A DNA stretch of 64,000 nucleotides from Rhizobacter sp. AJA081-3 (lineage in GTDB: Bacteria > Pseudomonadota > Gammaproteobacteria > Burkholderiales > Burkholderiaceae_C). The position numbers and the translations under genes were made by a program. Location: assembly GCF_017795745.1 (NCBI RefSeq), contig NZ_CP059067.1, forward strand, positions 1,550,001-1,614,000. Direction: 5' to 3'. The notes under the pieces are model-generated. The model searched no databases and was not told the DNA's origin. It saw only the letters and a list, made by a program, of their open reading frames with translations. Below, piece by piece: positions 53,553 to 62,439 of the stretch. Every line of letters starts with the position of its first letter. The stretch's first letter is position 1.

Positions 53553-54068
53553 TCAGGCCGCCGCGGACTCCCGGCTGTCCTGCGCGCTCTCGCCGTGCGG
53601 CGTGCAGGCGGCCGAACCGCAGCCGCTGATCTCGGCGGCCGGCAGCGCCTCGGGGCGCGCCACCGCACCGGTGCGCGGGTCGTGACCGACGCTGCGCAGG
53701 TGCAGCGCCAGGCCCGCGTCCATGCTCTGCGCATGCTGCGGAAACCACTGGGCGAGCTCGCTCGACATCATGCGCAGCAACTCGAGGTCGCCGGCCTCGG
53801 CGCGCTTGAGCCCCTCGCGCATCACGTTGAGCACCACCTGGTGCTGGACGCTGTGGCAGTTGCCCGATGCGAACCGGGTTTCGCGCATCCAGCGGTCTTC
53901 CTGCCCGAAGTGCACTTCGGTGTGCTCGATCAGCGTCTGCCATGCGGGTAGCAGCGCGGCATCGCCCGCGGCGTCGACGGCGGCAAGTAGATCGACGAAC
54001 TCGCGGTGCGTGTCATCCATCTGGGGCAGATCGAGCGAAAGCGCTTCGGACCATTCGAGCACGGGCAT
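53553..54068 (-). CDS. Hemerythrin domain protein
   Basis: The 171-residue protein has the diiron ligand pattern: H in D-D-T-H-R-E-F (about 21), H-x3-H and E in E-H-T-E-V-H-F-G-Q-E-D (about 49-58), H in S-V-Q-H-Q near 75 and H in P-Q-H near 111. It binds O2, NO or iron. A Cys-containing low-complexity tail (about 140-171) is unusual. It is cytoplasmic and divergent from ppk2 with 130 bases between starts. The role (oxygen sensing, iron storage or NO protection) is open. Confidence 0.9.
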   Translation of the reverse strand: MPVLEWSEALSLDLPQMDDTHREFVDLLAAVDAAGDAALLPAWQTLIEHTEVHFGQEDRWMRETRFASGNCHSVQHQVVLNVMREGLKRAEAGDLELLRMMSSELAQWFPQHAQSMDAGLALHLRSVGHDPRTGAVARPEALPAAEISGCGSAACTPHGESAQDSRESAAA

Positions 54069-54198
54069 GTGGGGGCTCCACGTTTCGGTGACCGGCAGGC
54101 TAGTCGGCTGCCGACGCCCGTGCCTTGAGTCAGGTCAACCCGGACAGGATCGGGCCGTCGCAAAGTGATCAGTCGCATCACGAAGAAGGACCGAACGC

Positions 54199-55392
54199 AT
54201 GGCACGCACGACCGCCACCGCCCGCAGCACCCCGCGCAGCACCTCCGGCACCGCGGGCAAGACCGCCTCCGCAGCCCCCGCACCGGCCCGCCCTCGCGGC
54301 CCGCGCCGTGCCGCGCAGGGTGACGTGATCGACGGCCAGGACGCGCGGGAGCTGGAGAAGGAAGTGGTGTCGCAGGCGGTGCAGGCGGCCAGAGGTGCCC
54401 AGGTGGCGGCCCTGGGTGACATCCTCGAGCGTGGCCATGACGCGCAGGAGACCGCCCGGCAGCTGCGAGCCATCCTCGAGGGCGCTTCGCCCGACGATGC
54501 CGCGGCGCTTCGCCGCGAGCTGCTCGAAGGCGCGCAGGCGCTGCAGCGCAGCCGGCTGGTCAAGCCCGACGAGGAACTGGCGGCCGACTGGCGCAACGGC
54601 GCCTACCCGTACAAGAACCTCATGTCGCGCAAGAACTATGAGGCGCAGAAGTACCTGCTGCAGGTCGAGCTGCTCAAGCTGCAGGCCTGGGTGAAGGAAA
54701 CCGGGCAGCGCGTGGTGCTGCTGTTCGAGGGCCGCGACGCGGCCGGCAAAGGTGGCGCGATCAAGCGTTTCATGGAGCACCTGAATCCGCGCGGCGCCCG
54801 TGTCGTCGCGCTCGAGAAGCCGAGCGAGACCGAGCGCGGCCAGTGGTACTTCCAGCGCTACGTGGAACACCTGCCCACCGCCGGCGAGATCGTCATGTTC
54901 GACCGCAGCTGGTACAACCGCGCCGGCGTCGAGCGGGTGATGGGCTTCTGCAATGCGCACGAGTACGAGGAGTTCATGCGCCAGGCGCCGGACTTCGAGC
55001 GGCATCTCGTGCGCAGCGGCATCCATCTGATCAAGTTCTGGTTCTCGGTCAGCAAGGCCGAGCAACGCCGCCGTTTCAAGGAGCGCGAGGCGCACCCGCT
55101 CAAGCAGTGGAAGCTCAGCCCCATCGACATGGCCTCGCTCGACAAGTGGGACGATTACACCAAGGCCAAGGAGGCGATGTTCTTCGAGACCGACACCGCC
55201 GATGCGCCATGGACGGTGATCAAGTCGGACTGCAAGAAGCGCGCGCGCCTGAACGCGATGCGCTACGTGCTGCACAAGCTGCCCTACACGAACAAGGACC
55301 TCGAGCACATCAAGCAGCTCGATCCGCTGCTGGTGGGCCGGGCGCACGTGGTCTACGAACGCGGCGAACGCACCAGCGGCGCGATCCTCTAG
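54199..55392 (+). CDS. ppk2: Polyphosphate kinase 2
   Basis: The 397-residue protein has a disordered Ala/Pro/Thr-rich N-terminus (about 1-45), a helical segment, and the single PPK2 domain (about 135-375). Walker A is G-R-D-A-A-G-K-G-G near residue 177 and Walker B is F-D-R-S-W-Y-N-R-A-G near 234. One catalytic domain suggests a class I PPK2, which makes nucleoside diphosphates or triphosphates from polyphosphate. GAAGGA precedes the ATG. It is a stand-alone gene. Confidence 0.92.
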   Translation: MARTTATARSTPRSTSGTAGKTASAAPAPARPRGPRRAAQGDVIDGQDARELEKEVVSQAVQAARGAQVAALGDILERGHDAQETARQLRAILEGASPDDAAALRRELLEGAQALQRSRLVKPDEELAADWRNGAYPYKNLMSRKNYEAQKYLLQVELLKLQAWVKETGQRVVLLFEGRDAAGKGGAIKRFMEHLNPRGARVVALEKPSETERGQWYFQRYVEHLPTAGEIVMFDRSWYNRAGVERVMGFCNAHEYEEFMRQAPDFERHLVRSGIHLIKFWFSVSKAEQRRRFKEREAHPLKQWKLSPIDMASLDKWDDYTKAKEAMFFETDTADAPWTVIKSDCKKRARLNAMRYVLHKLPYTNKDLEHIKQLDPLLVGRAHVVYERGERTSGAIL

Positions 55393-55404
55393 CGCAGCCG
55401 GCGG

Positions 55405-56025
55405 CTAGAACGGCGCGGCGCTTTCGAAGCTCAGCGCGCGGCCGTCACCCGGGTGCACGAAGTCCAGGCGGGTGGCGTGCAGCAGCAGCCGCGGTGCCGC
55501 CGCGGCAAGTCCGGGCGGTGCATAGAGCGTGTCGCCGAGCAGCGGGTGGCCGATCGCGGCGAGGTGCACGCGCAGCTGGTGCGTGCGGCCGGTGAGGGGC
55601 TCCAGCGCGAGACGCGTACCGCCGGACACCAGACCCCGTTCGAGCACCCGCCATCGTGTGAGAGACGGCTTGCCGTGCGCGGCATCGACCATCTGCCGCG
55701 GCCGGTTCGGCCAGTCGGCGGCCAGGGGCAGGTCGATCTCGCCGGCCTCGCCTTGCATGTCGCCCGCAACGATCGCTTCGTAACCCTTGCCGACCTGCCG
55801 CTGCGCGAACGCGATGCTCAGCCCGCGTTGCATCTCGACGCCGCGTGCGAACAACACCAGCCCCGAGGTCGCCATGTCGAGCCGGTGCACCACCAGTGCG
55901 TCGGGCCACTGGTCGCGCACGCGGTGCCAGAGGCAGTCGTGCAGCTCGGCCGGCCGGCCCGGCACGGTGGGCAGTCCGGCCGGCTTGTCGGCGACGATCA
56001 GAGCGTCGTCGTGATGCAGGATCAC
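55405..56025 (-). CDS. RluA family pseudouridine synthase
   Basis: The 206-residue protein starts at the pseudouridine synthase core without an S4 domain: I-V-A-D-K-P-A-G-L-P near residue 11, catalytic Asp in V-H-R-L-D-M-A-T-S-G-L near 46, and G-R-T-H-Q-L-R-V-H near 145. This short form resembles RluA/TruC-type enzymes for tRNA or rRNA. The start is GTG 56025, which overlaps the MFS stop (GTGA) in the coupled trio; an ATG at 56082 lies inside the MFS gene. Confidence 0.88.
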   Translation of the reverse strand: MILHHDDALIVADKPAGLPTVPGRPAELHDCLWHRVRDQWPDALVVHRLDMATSGLVLFARGVEMQRGLSIAFAQRQVGKGYEAIVAGDMQGEAGEIDLPLAADWPNRPRQMVDAAHGKPSLTRWRVLERGLVSGGTRLALEPLTGRTHQLRVHLAAIGHPLLGDTLYAPPGLAAAAPRLLLHATRLDFVHPGDGRALSFESAAPF

Positions 56026-57236
56026 GGCGGGGTCTCGACCAGCCGGTCGCGCCGCGCCAGCGCCGGGAACCAGCGCACCCACAGCGCCGCGATCGCCATC
56101 GAGCCCAGGCCGCCGAGCACCACCGAGCCCACCGGCCCGAGCAGCGCCGCGGTGACGCCCGACTCGAATTCGCCGAGCTGGTTGGACGCACCGATGAACA
56201 CCGAGTTGACCGCGCTGACGCGGCCGCGCATTTCGTCCGGGGTCTCCAGCTGCACCAGCGATTGGCGGATCACCACGCTGACCATGTCGGCAGCGCCGGA
56301 GATGGCCAGCATCAGCATCGACAGCAGGAGCTGCGTCGACAGCGCGAAGCCCAGCATCGCGGCGCCGTAGACGCCCACCGACGACAGCAGCACGAAGCCT
56401 GCGCGCTGCCGGATCGGCCAGTGAGACAGCGCCAGCGCGGTGACCAGCGCACCGACGGCCGGCGCGGCGCGCAGCAGGCCCAGGCCCCAGGGACCGACGT
56501 GCAGCACGTCCTTGGCGAACATCGGCAGCAGCGCGCTGGCGCCGCCGAGCAGCACGGCGAACAGGTCCAGCGAGATCGCACCGAGCACGACCTCGCGTTG
56601 GCGCACGAAGCGCACGCCGGCGAGCAGCGTGTCCAGCGTGGCGGCACCGGCGATGCGTGCCACGTGCTCGTAGCGCACGCCGAGCACCATCGCGCAGGAG
56701 AGCAGGAACAGCGCGGTGCAGCTCGCATAGACGGCCGGCGCGCCGGCCACGTAGACGAAGCCGCCAAGCGCCGGCCCGGCGATGATGGCGCCCTGCATGC
56801 CGGCCGAACTGAAGGCCAGCGCCCGTGGCAGCACCTCGGCGGGTACGAGCAGCGGCGTGATCGCCTGCTGCGCAGGAAGCTGGAAGGCCTTGGCGGCGCC
56901 GATCAGCACCGACAGCGCCAGCAGCAGATCGCGGCTGGCCCAGCCCTGCCAGGCGGCCAGCGCGAGCGCCGCGGCCACGGCGGCCTGCAGCGCCATGCAG
57001 GCGGCGAGGATGCGCGCGCGGTGGTATCGATCGAGCACATGGCCTGCGACCAGCACCAGCAGCAGCGAGGGCATGAACTGCATCAGGCCGACCAGGCCCA
57101 GGTCCCAGGCGCTGGCCGTCAGGTCGTACATCTGCCAGCCGATGGCCACCATCAGCATCTGGTTGGCCGAGGTGCCGGCCAGGCGCGCGAACCAGAAGCG
57201 CATGAACGCGCGGTGGCGCAGCAGCGACTCGCTCAA
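56022..57236 (-). CDS. MFS transporter, EntS-like (MFS_3)
   Basis: The 404-residue protein has about twelve transmembrane helices and the MFS_3 features F-W-F-A-R-L-A-G-T-S-A-N-Q-M near the N-terminus and G-R-V-S-A-V-N near residue 335. The TTG at 57236 overlaps the stop of the NAD(P)-binding gene (TTGA) and is preferred; ATG 57203 is a shorter alternative beginning M-R-F-W-F. It sits in the middle of the overlapping trio. Exported substrate is unknown. Confidence 0.85.
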   Translation of the reverse strand: MSESLLRHRAFMRFWFARLAGTSANQMLMVAIGWQMYDLTASAWDLGLVGLMQFMPSLLLVLVAGHVLDRYHRARILAACMALQAAVAAALALAAWQGWASRDLLLALSVLIGAAKAFQLPAQQAITPLLVPAEVLPRALAFSSAGMQGAIIAGPALGGFVYVAGAPAVYASCTALFLLSCAMVLGVRYEHVARIAGAATLDTLLAGVRFVRQREVVLGAISLDLFAVLLGGASALLPMFAKDVLHVGPWGLGLLRAAPAVGALVTALALSHWPIRQRAGFVLLSSVGVYGAAMLGFALSTQLLLSMLMLAISGAADMVSVVIRQSLVQLETPDEMRGRVSAVNSVFIGASNQLGEFESGVTAALLGPVGSVVLGGLGSMAIAALWVRWFPALARRDRLVETPP

Positions 57237-57916
57237 CGCTGGTAGGCCCCTTGCATGCGAGCCGAATCGAGGTGGTGCATGCCGGGCTTGCCGGACAGCG
57301 TGGCTGCGATCAGCGCGGCGGCGACATCGCGTGCGTCGATGGGGCGAACGCCGCGCGGCACCAGGCCCATCACCGGTCGCAGCAGGCGCATCGTCCACAG
57401 CTCGCCGGCCCGCTCGGGTTGGCCGAGCGCGGCACGGTCGCCCACCAGCAGCGAGGGCTGTGCAAAGTTCACCTGCTCGAAGCCGAGCACGGCGACGTCG
57501 GCCTCCATCTCGCCCTTGACGCGGTTGTAGAACACCCGCGACTTGCTGTCGGCGCCGAGCGCCGAAACGATGGCGATGCGCCGCGCGCCGGCCTCGCGGG
57601 CGGCACGCGCGGTGGCCAGCACGAAGTCATGATCGACCTGGCGGAAGGCCGCCTGCGAGCCGGCGACCTTGATGGTGGTGCCCAGTGCGATGTACACGTC
57701 GTCGACCTTCGGCACCCGGTTCAGGTGCGCGAAGTCGACGTTGTGCAGTTCGAGCTTGGGGTGCGACTCGATGCCCGGCGCCGCTCGGCGCAACAGCACG
57801 TGCACGCGGCTGACGGACGGATGGTTCAGCAACTGCGGCAGCAGTGCCCGGCCCACCAGCCCCGTCGCGCCGGCCAGCAGGACGGCGCGGGGCAGGGCAG
57901 CGGGCCTGGCGGTCAT
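57233..57916 (-). CDS. NAD(P)-binding atypical SDR (HTATIP2-like)
   Basis: The 227-residue protein has a Rossmann start A-G-A-T-G-L-V-G-R-A-L near residue 16, I-V-S-A-L-G-A-D near 126, Tyr/Lys in F-Y-N-R-V-K-G-E-M-E near 138 and F-A-Q-P-S-L-L-V-G near 153. It resembles the atypical SDR group of HTATIP2/YbjT-like oxidoreductases, with no known substrate. Its stop overlaps the MFS start. It lies 20 bases after the RhlE-like gene on the same strand and might share its transcript. Confidence 0.85.
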   Translation of the reverse strand: MTARPAALPRAVLLAGATGLVGRALLPQLLNHPSVSRVHVLLRRAAPGIESHPKLELHNVDFAHLNRVPKVDDVYIALGTTIKVAGSQAAFRQVDHDFVLATARAAREAGARRIAIVSALGADSKSRVFYNRVKGEMEADVAVLGFEQVNFAQPSLLVGDRAALGQPERAGELWTMRLLRPVMGLVPRGVRPIDARDVAAALIAATLSGKPGMHHLDSARMQGAYQR

Positions 57917-57936
57917 GCCCCCGACTCTACGCGTGC

Positions 57937-59433
57937 TCAGCGCGGCTTGGGCTGGGTCAGGCGCGGTTGCGGCTTGCCGCCGCCGCGCTGGTCGGCGCCA
58001 CGCGCCGGCGCCGGGCCGCGGCCGGGCTGCTGGGCCGCGGGAACGGCGTGCGGCGCGTGCGAGCCGGCCGGGCGCGCCGCGGGGGCGGCAGCCGGGCGGC
58101 TGTCGTTGCGCGGGCGATCCGAGCGAGATTCATTGCGGCCATCGCCACGACCGCCGCGGGGCGCGCCCTGGCCACCGCGCGGAGCACCCTGGCCGCCGCG
58201 CGCGGGCGCATGGTGGCGGTGGCCGCCGCGGCCGGCGCCTTCGCCGATCACCATGCGGCCCAGCACGATGGGCTCCGGGCGCTCGCCGCTGGGCGGCTCG
58301 AAACCGGGCACCACCTCGCGCGGGATCTCGCGCTTGATGAGCTTCTCGATGTCGCGCAGGAAGCCGTTCTCGTCGACGCACACCAGCGAGATCGCCTCGC
58401 CCTGGGAGCCGGCGCGGCCGGTGCGGCCGATGCGGTGCACGTAGTCCTCGGGCACGTTGGGCAGCTCGAAGTTGACGACGTGCGGCAGCTGGTCGATGTC
58501 GATGCCGCGTGCGGCGATGTCGGTGGCCACCAGGCAGGTCAGGTCACCGGCCTTGAAGTCGGCCAGCGCCTTGGTGCGCGCGCCCTGGCTCTTGTTGCCG
58601 TGGATCGCCATGGCGGTGATGCCGCTCTTCACGAGGTGCTCGCACAGGCGGTTCGCGCCGTGCTTCATGCGCGTGAAAATGAGCACCTGGTGCCAGTCGT
58701 TGGACTTGATGAGATGGCACAGCAGGTCCTTCTTCATCTCGCGGCCCACCGGGTGGACCTTCTGCGCGATGGTGTCGGCGGTCTGGTTGCGGCGTGCCAC
58801 CTCGATCAATGCCGGCTTGTTCAGCAGCCGGTCGGCCAGGGCCTTGATTTCGTCGCTGAAGGTGGCCGAGAAGAGCAGGCTCTGCTTGTGCGCCGGCACG
58901 ATGGCCAGCACCTTCTTGATGTCGTGGATGAAGCCCATGTCGAGCATGCGGTCGGCTTCATCGAGCACGAAGATCTCGACGTGGCTCAGGTCCAGCGTGC
59001 GCTGGCCGTGGTGGTCGAGCAGCCGGCCGGGCGTGGCCACCAGGATGTCGACGCCGCGCCTGAGCTTGTCGATCTGCGGCTGCATGCCGACGCCGCCGAA
59101 CATGACCATGCTGGTCAGGCCGGTGTACTTGCCGTAGGTGCGCACGCTTTCCTCGACCTGGGCGGCGAGTTCGCGAGTCGGGGTGAGGATCAGGGCGCGG
59201 ATGGGGATGCGGCCGCGGCCGTCGCGCACGGCGGGCTTGGCCATCAGGCGCTGCAGCATCGGCAGCGTGAAGCCGGCGGTCTTGCCGGTGCCGGTCTGCG
59301 CGCCGCCGAGCAGGTCGCCGCCTTGCAGCACGACCGGAATGGCCTGGGCCTGGATGGGGGTGGGGGTCGTGTAGCCGTGTTCGCGGATCGCGCGCAGCAG
59401 GGGCTCGGCGAGGCCGAGAGTGTCGAAGGACAT
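57937..59433 (-). CDS. rhlE: DEAD-box RNA helicase, RhlE-like
   Basis: The 498-residue protein has all helicase motifs: Q motif, A-Q-T-G-T-G-K-T near residue 45, P-T-R-E-L-A near 85, D-E-A-D near 158, S-A-T near 189, and H-R-I-G-R-T-G-R near 337. An Arg/Gly-rich tail follows (about 405-498) with two copies of G-A-P-R-G-G-Q/R-G. RhlE enzymes remodel RNA in ribosome assembly and cold adaptation. Subgroup choice between RhlE and other DEAD-box types is by length, motifs and the RGG tail. It is the first gene of the leftward cluster. Confidence 0.9.
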   Translation of the reverse strand: MSFDTLGLAEPLLRAIREHGYTTPTPIQAQAIPVVLQGGDLLGGAQTGTGKTAGFTLPMLQRLMAKPAVRDGRGRIPIRALILTPTRELAAQVEESVRTYGKYTGLTSMVMFGGVGMQPQIDKLRRGVDILVATPGRLLDHHGQRTLDLSHVEIFVLDEADRMLDMGFIHDIKKVLAIVPAHKQSLLFSATFSDEIKALADRLLNKPALIEVARRNQTADTIAQKVHPVGREMKKDLLCHLIKSNDWHQVLIFTRMKHGANRLCEHLVKSGITAMAIHGNKSQGARTKALADFKAGDLTCLVATDIAARGIDIDQLPHVVNFELPNVPEDYVHRIGRTGRAGSQGEAISLVCVDENGFLRDIEKLIKREIPREVVPGFEPPSGERPEPIVLGRMVIGEGAGRGGHRHHAPARGGQGAPRGGQGAPRGGRGDGRNESRSDRPRNDSRPAAAPAARPAGSHAPHAVPAAQQPGRGPAPARGADQRGGGKPQPRLTQPKPR

Positions 59434-59583
59434 GGAGTTCCGTGAGGAGATCGGCCTGTCGCCCGGATGTGGGCGCCAGTCGCAGGCAGAGGGTGCGGGG
59501 GGCGCGAGGCCCGGGTCGGAAACGACGTCAGCGCAGTGACTGGGTGCTGCGATGGTGGCGCGATTCTACCTGCGGCTCCGATT

Positions 59584-60735
59584 TCATGCCGGACGCCAGC
59601 TCGCGCCCTTTGTCACGCCCAGGCGCAGCGTGAGCCAGCCCGCCAGCGCGAACGGTACGCCGACCCAGGCCAGGCGGTCGAAGCCGACGGTCAAGGCCGC
59701 AGGGCCGCCGATCGCCGCACCGAGCGCCGTGCCGATGTAGAGCATCGAGGTGTTCAGCGACAGCAGGATCGGCGCCTGCGCTGGCGCCAGCGCCGCCAGG
59801 CGCGACTGCTGCGGCGACATCATGCCGAAGCCGGCGATGCCCCAGACCACGAACACCAGCACGATCAGCGCGTGATTGCCGCGCGTCAGCGGCACCAGCA
59901 GCATCATCGCCGCGAGCACGGCGAGCTGCACCGTCAACGTGCGTCGCGGTCCGAAGCGGTCGTTGGCCCAGCCGCCCACCACGGTGCCGACCACGCCCGA
60001 CAGGCCGAATAGCATCAGCGTGACCGACATGCGCTCGGTCGACATCGGCAGCAGCGCCTGCAGCACCGGCCCGATGTAGGCGAACACGCAGAAGATCGCC
60101 ACGAAGTACAGCAGCGTGAGCGACAGCGTCCACAGCACCTCGGCGCGGCGCAGCAGATCGCCCAAGCCCTGGAAGCTCGCGCCGGGTGCGGAGATCGTGC
60201 GCGGCAGCGCCATCGCGAGCGCGCCGCAGGTCAGCGCCGCCGTACCGGCCACCACCGCCACCGGCACGTGCCAGCCATGGCGGAAGCCCAGCCAGGCGCC
60301 CAGCGGCAGGCCGATCACGTAGCTCATGCTGATGCCGATGAAGACCAGCGAGAGTGCCCTCCCGCGCCGCTGCGGCTCGACGAGGGCCACTGCGATGCCG
60401 GCCGCCACTGCCGTGAACACCGCGCCCACGCCCATCAGCACGCGGCCAGCCAGCAGCACCGGCAGGCTGTCGGCCATCGCGCAGATGAGGTTGCCCAGTG
60501 CGAACACCGCCATCGAGACGACGAGCACGCGTGCGCGCGGCCACCGGCCGGTGAGCACCAGCACCAGCGGCGCGAGCACGGCGGTCGACAGCGCGTAGGC
60601 CGTCATGGCCTGGCCGGCCGCCGCGACGCTCACGCCGAGCGCGCTGGCCATCGGCGCCAGCACACCGCCGAGCACGAAGGCACCGGTGCCGATCACCAGG
60701 TTGCACAGCGTGAAGAGATAGAGAAGTCCAGGCAT
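59584..60735 (-). CDS. MFS transporter, drug/sugar efflux type
   Basis: The 383-residue protein is an MFS carrier with about twelve helices. The first helix pair is followed by a G-R-W-P-R-A-R loop, and M-G-V-G-A-V-F-T-A is near residue 95. Such proteins are annotated as arabinose- or multidrug-efflux carriers; the substrate is unknown. The ATG at 60735 begins M-P-G-L-L-Y-L-F. It is divergent from the sensor kinase gene with a 233-base region that includes the 16-bp palindrome. The 150-base gap downstream to the RhlE-like gene holds no feature I can support. Confidence 0.85.
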   Translation of the reverse strand: MPGLLYLFTLCNLVIGTGAFVLGGVLAPMASALGVSVAAAGQAMTAYALSTAVLAPLVLVLTGRWPRARVLVVSMAVFALGNLICAMADSLPVLLAGRVLMGVGAVFTAVAAGIAVALVEPQRRGRALSLVFIGISMSYVIGLPLGAWLGFRHGWHVPVAVVAGTAALTCGALAMALPRTISAPGASFQGLGDLLRRAEVLWTLSLTLLYFVAIFCVFAYIGPVLQALLPMSTERMSVTLMLFGLSGVVGTVVGGWANDRFGPRRTLTVQLAVLAAMMLLVPLTRGNHALIVLVFVVWGIAGFGMMSPQQSRLAALAPAQAPILLSLNTSMLYIGTALGAAIGGPAALTVGFDRLAWVGVPFALAGWLTLRLGVTKGASWRPA

Positions 60736-60936
60736 GAGGGGGTGTCGAATGGCAGGGGGCGCGTCGGAACGTAGCAGAAAGCGCAGATCGGCGTGCTCCG
60801 CGCTGCGCACGCGGTGACGGCGGCGCTCATGGGTGGTGCCACGATGCGCCGCCTGCTCACTTGTCATTGGCGTGGAGCGTGTCCACGGAGAAAGCGCTTC
60901 GAAACCCGCATTGCCCCGGCCCGGCGTCGGGACTAC

Positions 60937-60952
60937 ATTGATTCGAATCAAT
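60937..60952. promoter_or_regulatory. Perfect 16-bp palindrome upstream of a sensor kinase
   Basis: ATTGATTCGAATCAAT is a perfect palindrome and AT-rich in a GC-rich surrounding, ending 16 bases before the kinase ATG. It could be an operator or overlap the promoter. No matching second copy was seen nearby. Confidence 0.5.
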
Positions 60953-60968
60953 TCGCCGATCAGGATGC

Positions 60969-62438
60969 ATGAACTCTGCTCTCAGTGAGGTCCTGGTCGC
61001 GCAGTCACCCGACGCGCTCGTCGCAACGCATCCCGATGGCCGCGTGGCACTCTGGAACCGTGCCGCCGAAACGACCTTCGGCTACCGCGCCGACGAGGCG
61101 ATCGGCCAGACGGTGGCCGAGCTGATCGTGCCGCGCGATCTGCGCGACGACGAGATCCAGATGCGCATGGAGGCGCTTGAGGGCCTGGGGGCCCGCCACG
61201 AAGTGCTGCGCCAGCGCAAGGACGGCGTGCCGCTGTACGTCAACTGCAACACGAGCGCTGTCCGCGACGAACGAGGCGAGGTCACGCACTTGGTCAGCCA
61301 CCTGGCGGACGTGACGGGCCAGCGCGCGAGGCGCGATGCGGACTTCGTGCACGCGCGCTTCCACGCCGTGCTCGACAACGCGCCCGACGCCATCGTGATC
61401 GTCAACGGCACCGGGCGCATCGTGCTGTTCAACGCGCAGGCACGCCGCCTGTTCGGCCACGAGACCGCAGCGGTGATCGGCGCGCCGATCGAGCTGCTGC
61501 TGCCGCACCGGCTTCAGCGTGCGCACCTGGGCCACCGGCTGGGGTTCCTCGGCGCGCCACGCATGCGGGCGATGGGCGAGGGCCGCGAACTGCACGGCGT
61601 GCGCTCCAGCGGCGAGGAGTTCCCGGTCGAGATCAGCCTGAGCCCGATCGACACCGAGGCCGGCCGCCTGGTGATGAGCGCGATCCGTGACATCAGCGAG
61701 CGCAAGCGCTTCGAACTCGCGCTGCGCGAGAAGAACGACGAGCTCGAACGCGCCAGCCGCGCGAAGGACCGCTTCCTCGCCACCATGAGCCACGAACTGC
61801 GCACGCCGCTGAACGCCATCATCGGCTTCACCGGCCTGATGCTCATGAAGCTGCCCGGCCCGCTCACGCCCGACCAGGAAAAGCAGCTCGGGCTGGTGCA
61901 GTCCAGCGGCAAGCACCTGCTGTCGCTGATCAACGACCTGCTCGACCTGGCGAAGATCGAGTCGGGGCGCGTCGAATTGCGGCTCGGTGCGGTGGATTGC
62001 GCGCCGGTGCTCGACGAGGTGCTGCAGACGCTCGGCCCGGCGGCACAGGCCCGCGGGCTGTGGCTGCGGCTGGAGCCACGGCCCGACTGGCCGGCCGTGC
62101 GCGCCGACCGCCGGGCGCTCCTGCAGATCCTCATCAACCTGACCGGCAACGCCATCAAGTTCACGCATGCCGGCGGCGTCACCCTGTCCGTGCGCGACGT
62201 CGACGGCGGCATCGGCATCGAGGTGCGCGACACCGGTCCGGGCATCAGCACAGCCGATCGCGCGCGCCTGTTCGAGGCCTTCTCGCAAGTCGGCGATGTG
62301 CAGGCACGCAGTGCCGAGGGCACGGGCCTCGGTCTGCACCTGTCGACCAAGCTGGCCGCGTTGATGGACGGGCGCATCGACGTCGAAAGCGAGGCAGGCC
62401 GAGGCAGTTGCTTCACGCTGATCCTCGGGCGGAGCTGA
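60969..62438 (+). CDS. Sensor histidine kinase, PAS-PAS-HisKA-HATPase
   Basis: The 489-residue protein has two PAS domains (about 5-120 and 127-245), then HisKA with H275 in M-S-H-E-L-R-T-P-L-N and an HATPase with N box (N-L-T-G-N-A-I-K-F), D-T-G-P-G-I and G-T-G-L-G-L. No transmembrane helix is seen, so the signal is cytoplasmic. The stop lies one base before the dual-receiver gene, its likely partner. A 16-bp palindrome precedes it. Confidence 0.92.
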   Translation: MNSALSEVLVAQSPDALVATHPDGRVALWNRAAETTFGYRADEAIGQTVAELIVPRDLRDDEIQMRMEALEGLGARHEVLRQRKDGVPLYVNCNTSAVRDERGEVTHLVSHLADVTGQRARRDADFVHARFHAVLDNAPDAIVIVNGTGRIVLFNAQARRLFGHETAAVIGAPIELLLPHRLQRAHLGHRLGFLGAPRMRAMGEGRELHGVRSSGEEFPVEISLSPIDTEAGRLVMSAIRDISERKRFELALREKNDELERASRAKDRFLATMSHELRTPLNAIIGFTGLMLMKLPGPLTPDQEKQLGLVQSSGKHLLSLINDLLDLAKIESGRVELRLGAVDCAPVLDEVLQTLGPAAQARGLWLRLEPRPDWPAVRADRRALLQILINLTGNAIKFTHAGGVTLSVRDVDGGIGIEVRDTGPGISTADRARLFEAFSQVGDVQARSAEGTGLGLHLSTKLAALMDGRIDVESEAGRGSCFTLILGRS

Positions 62439-62439
62439 G

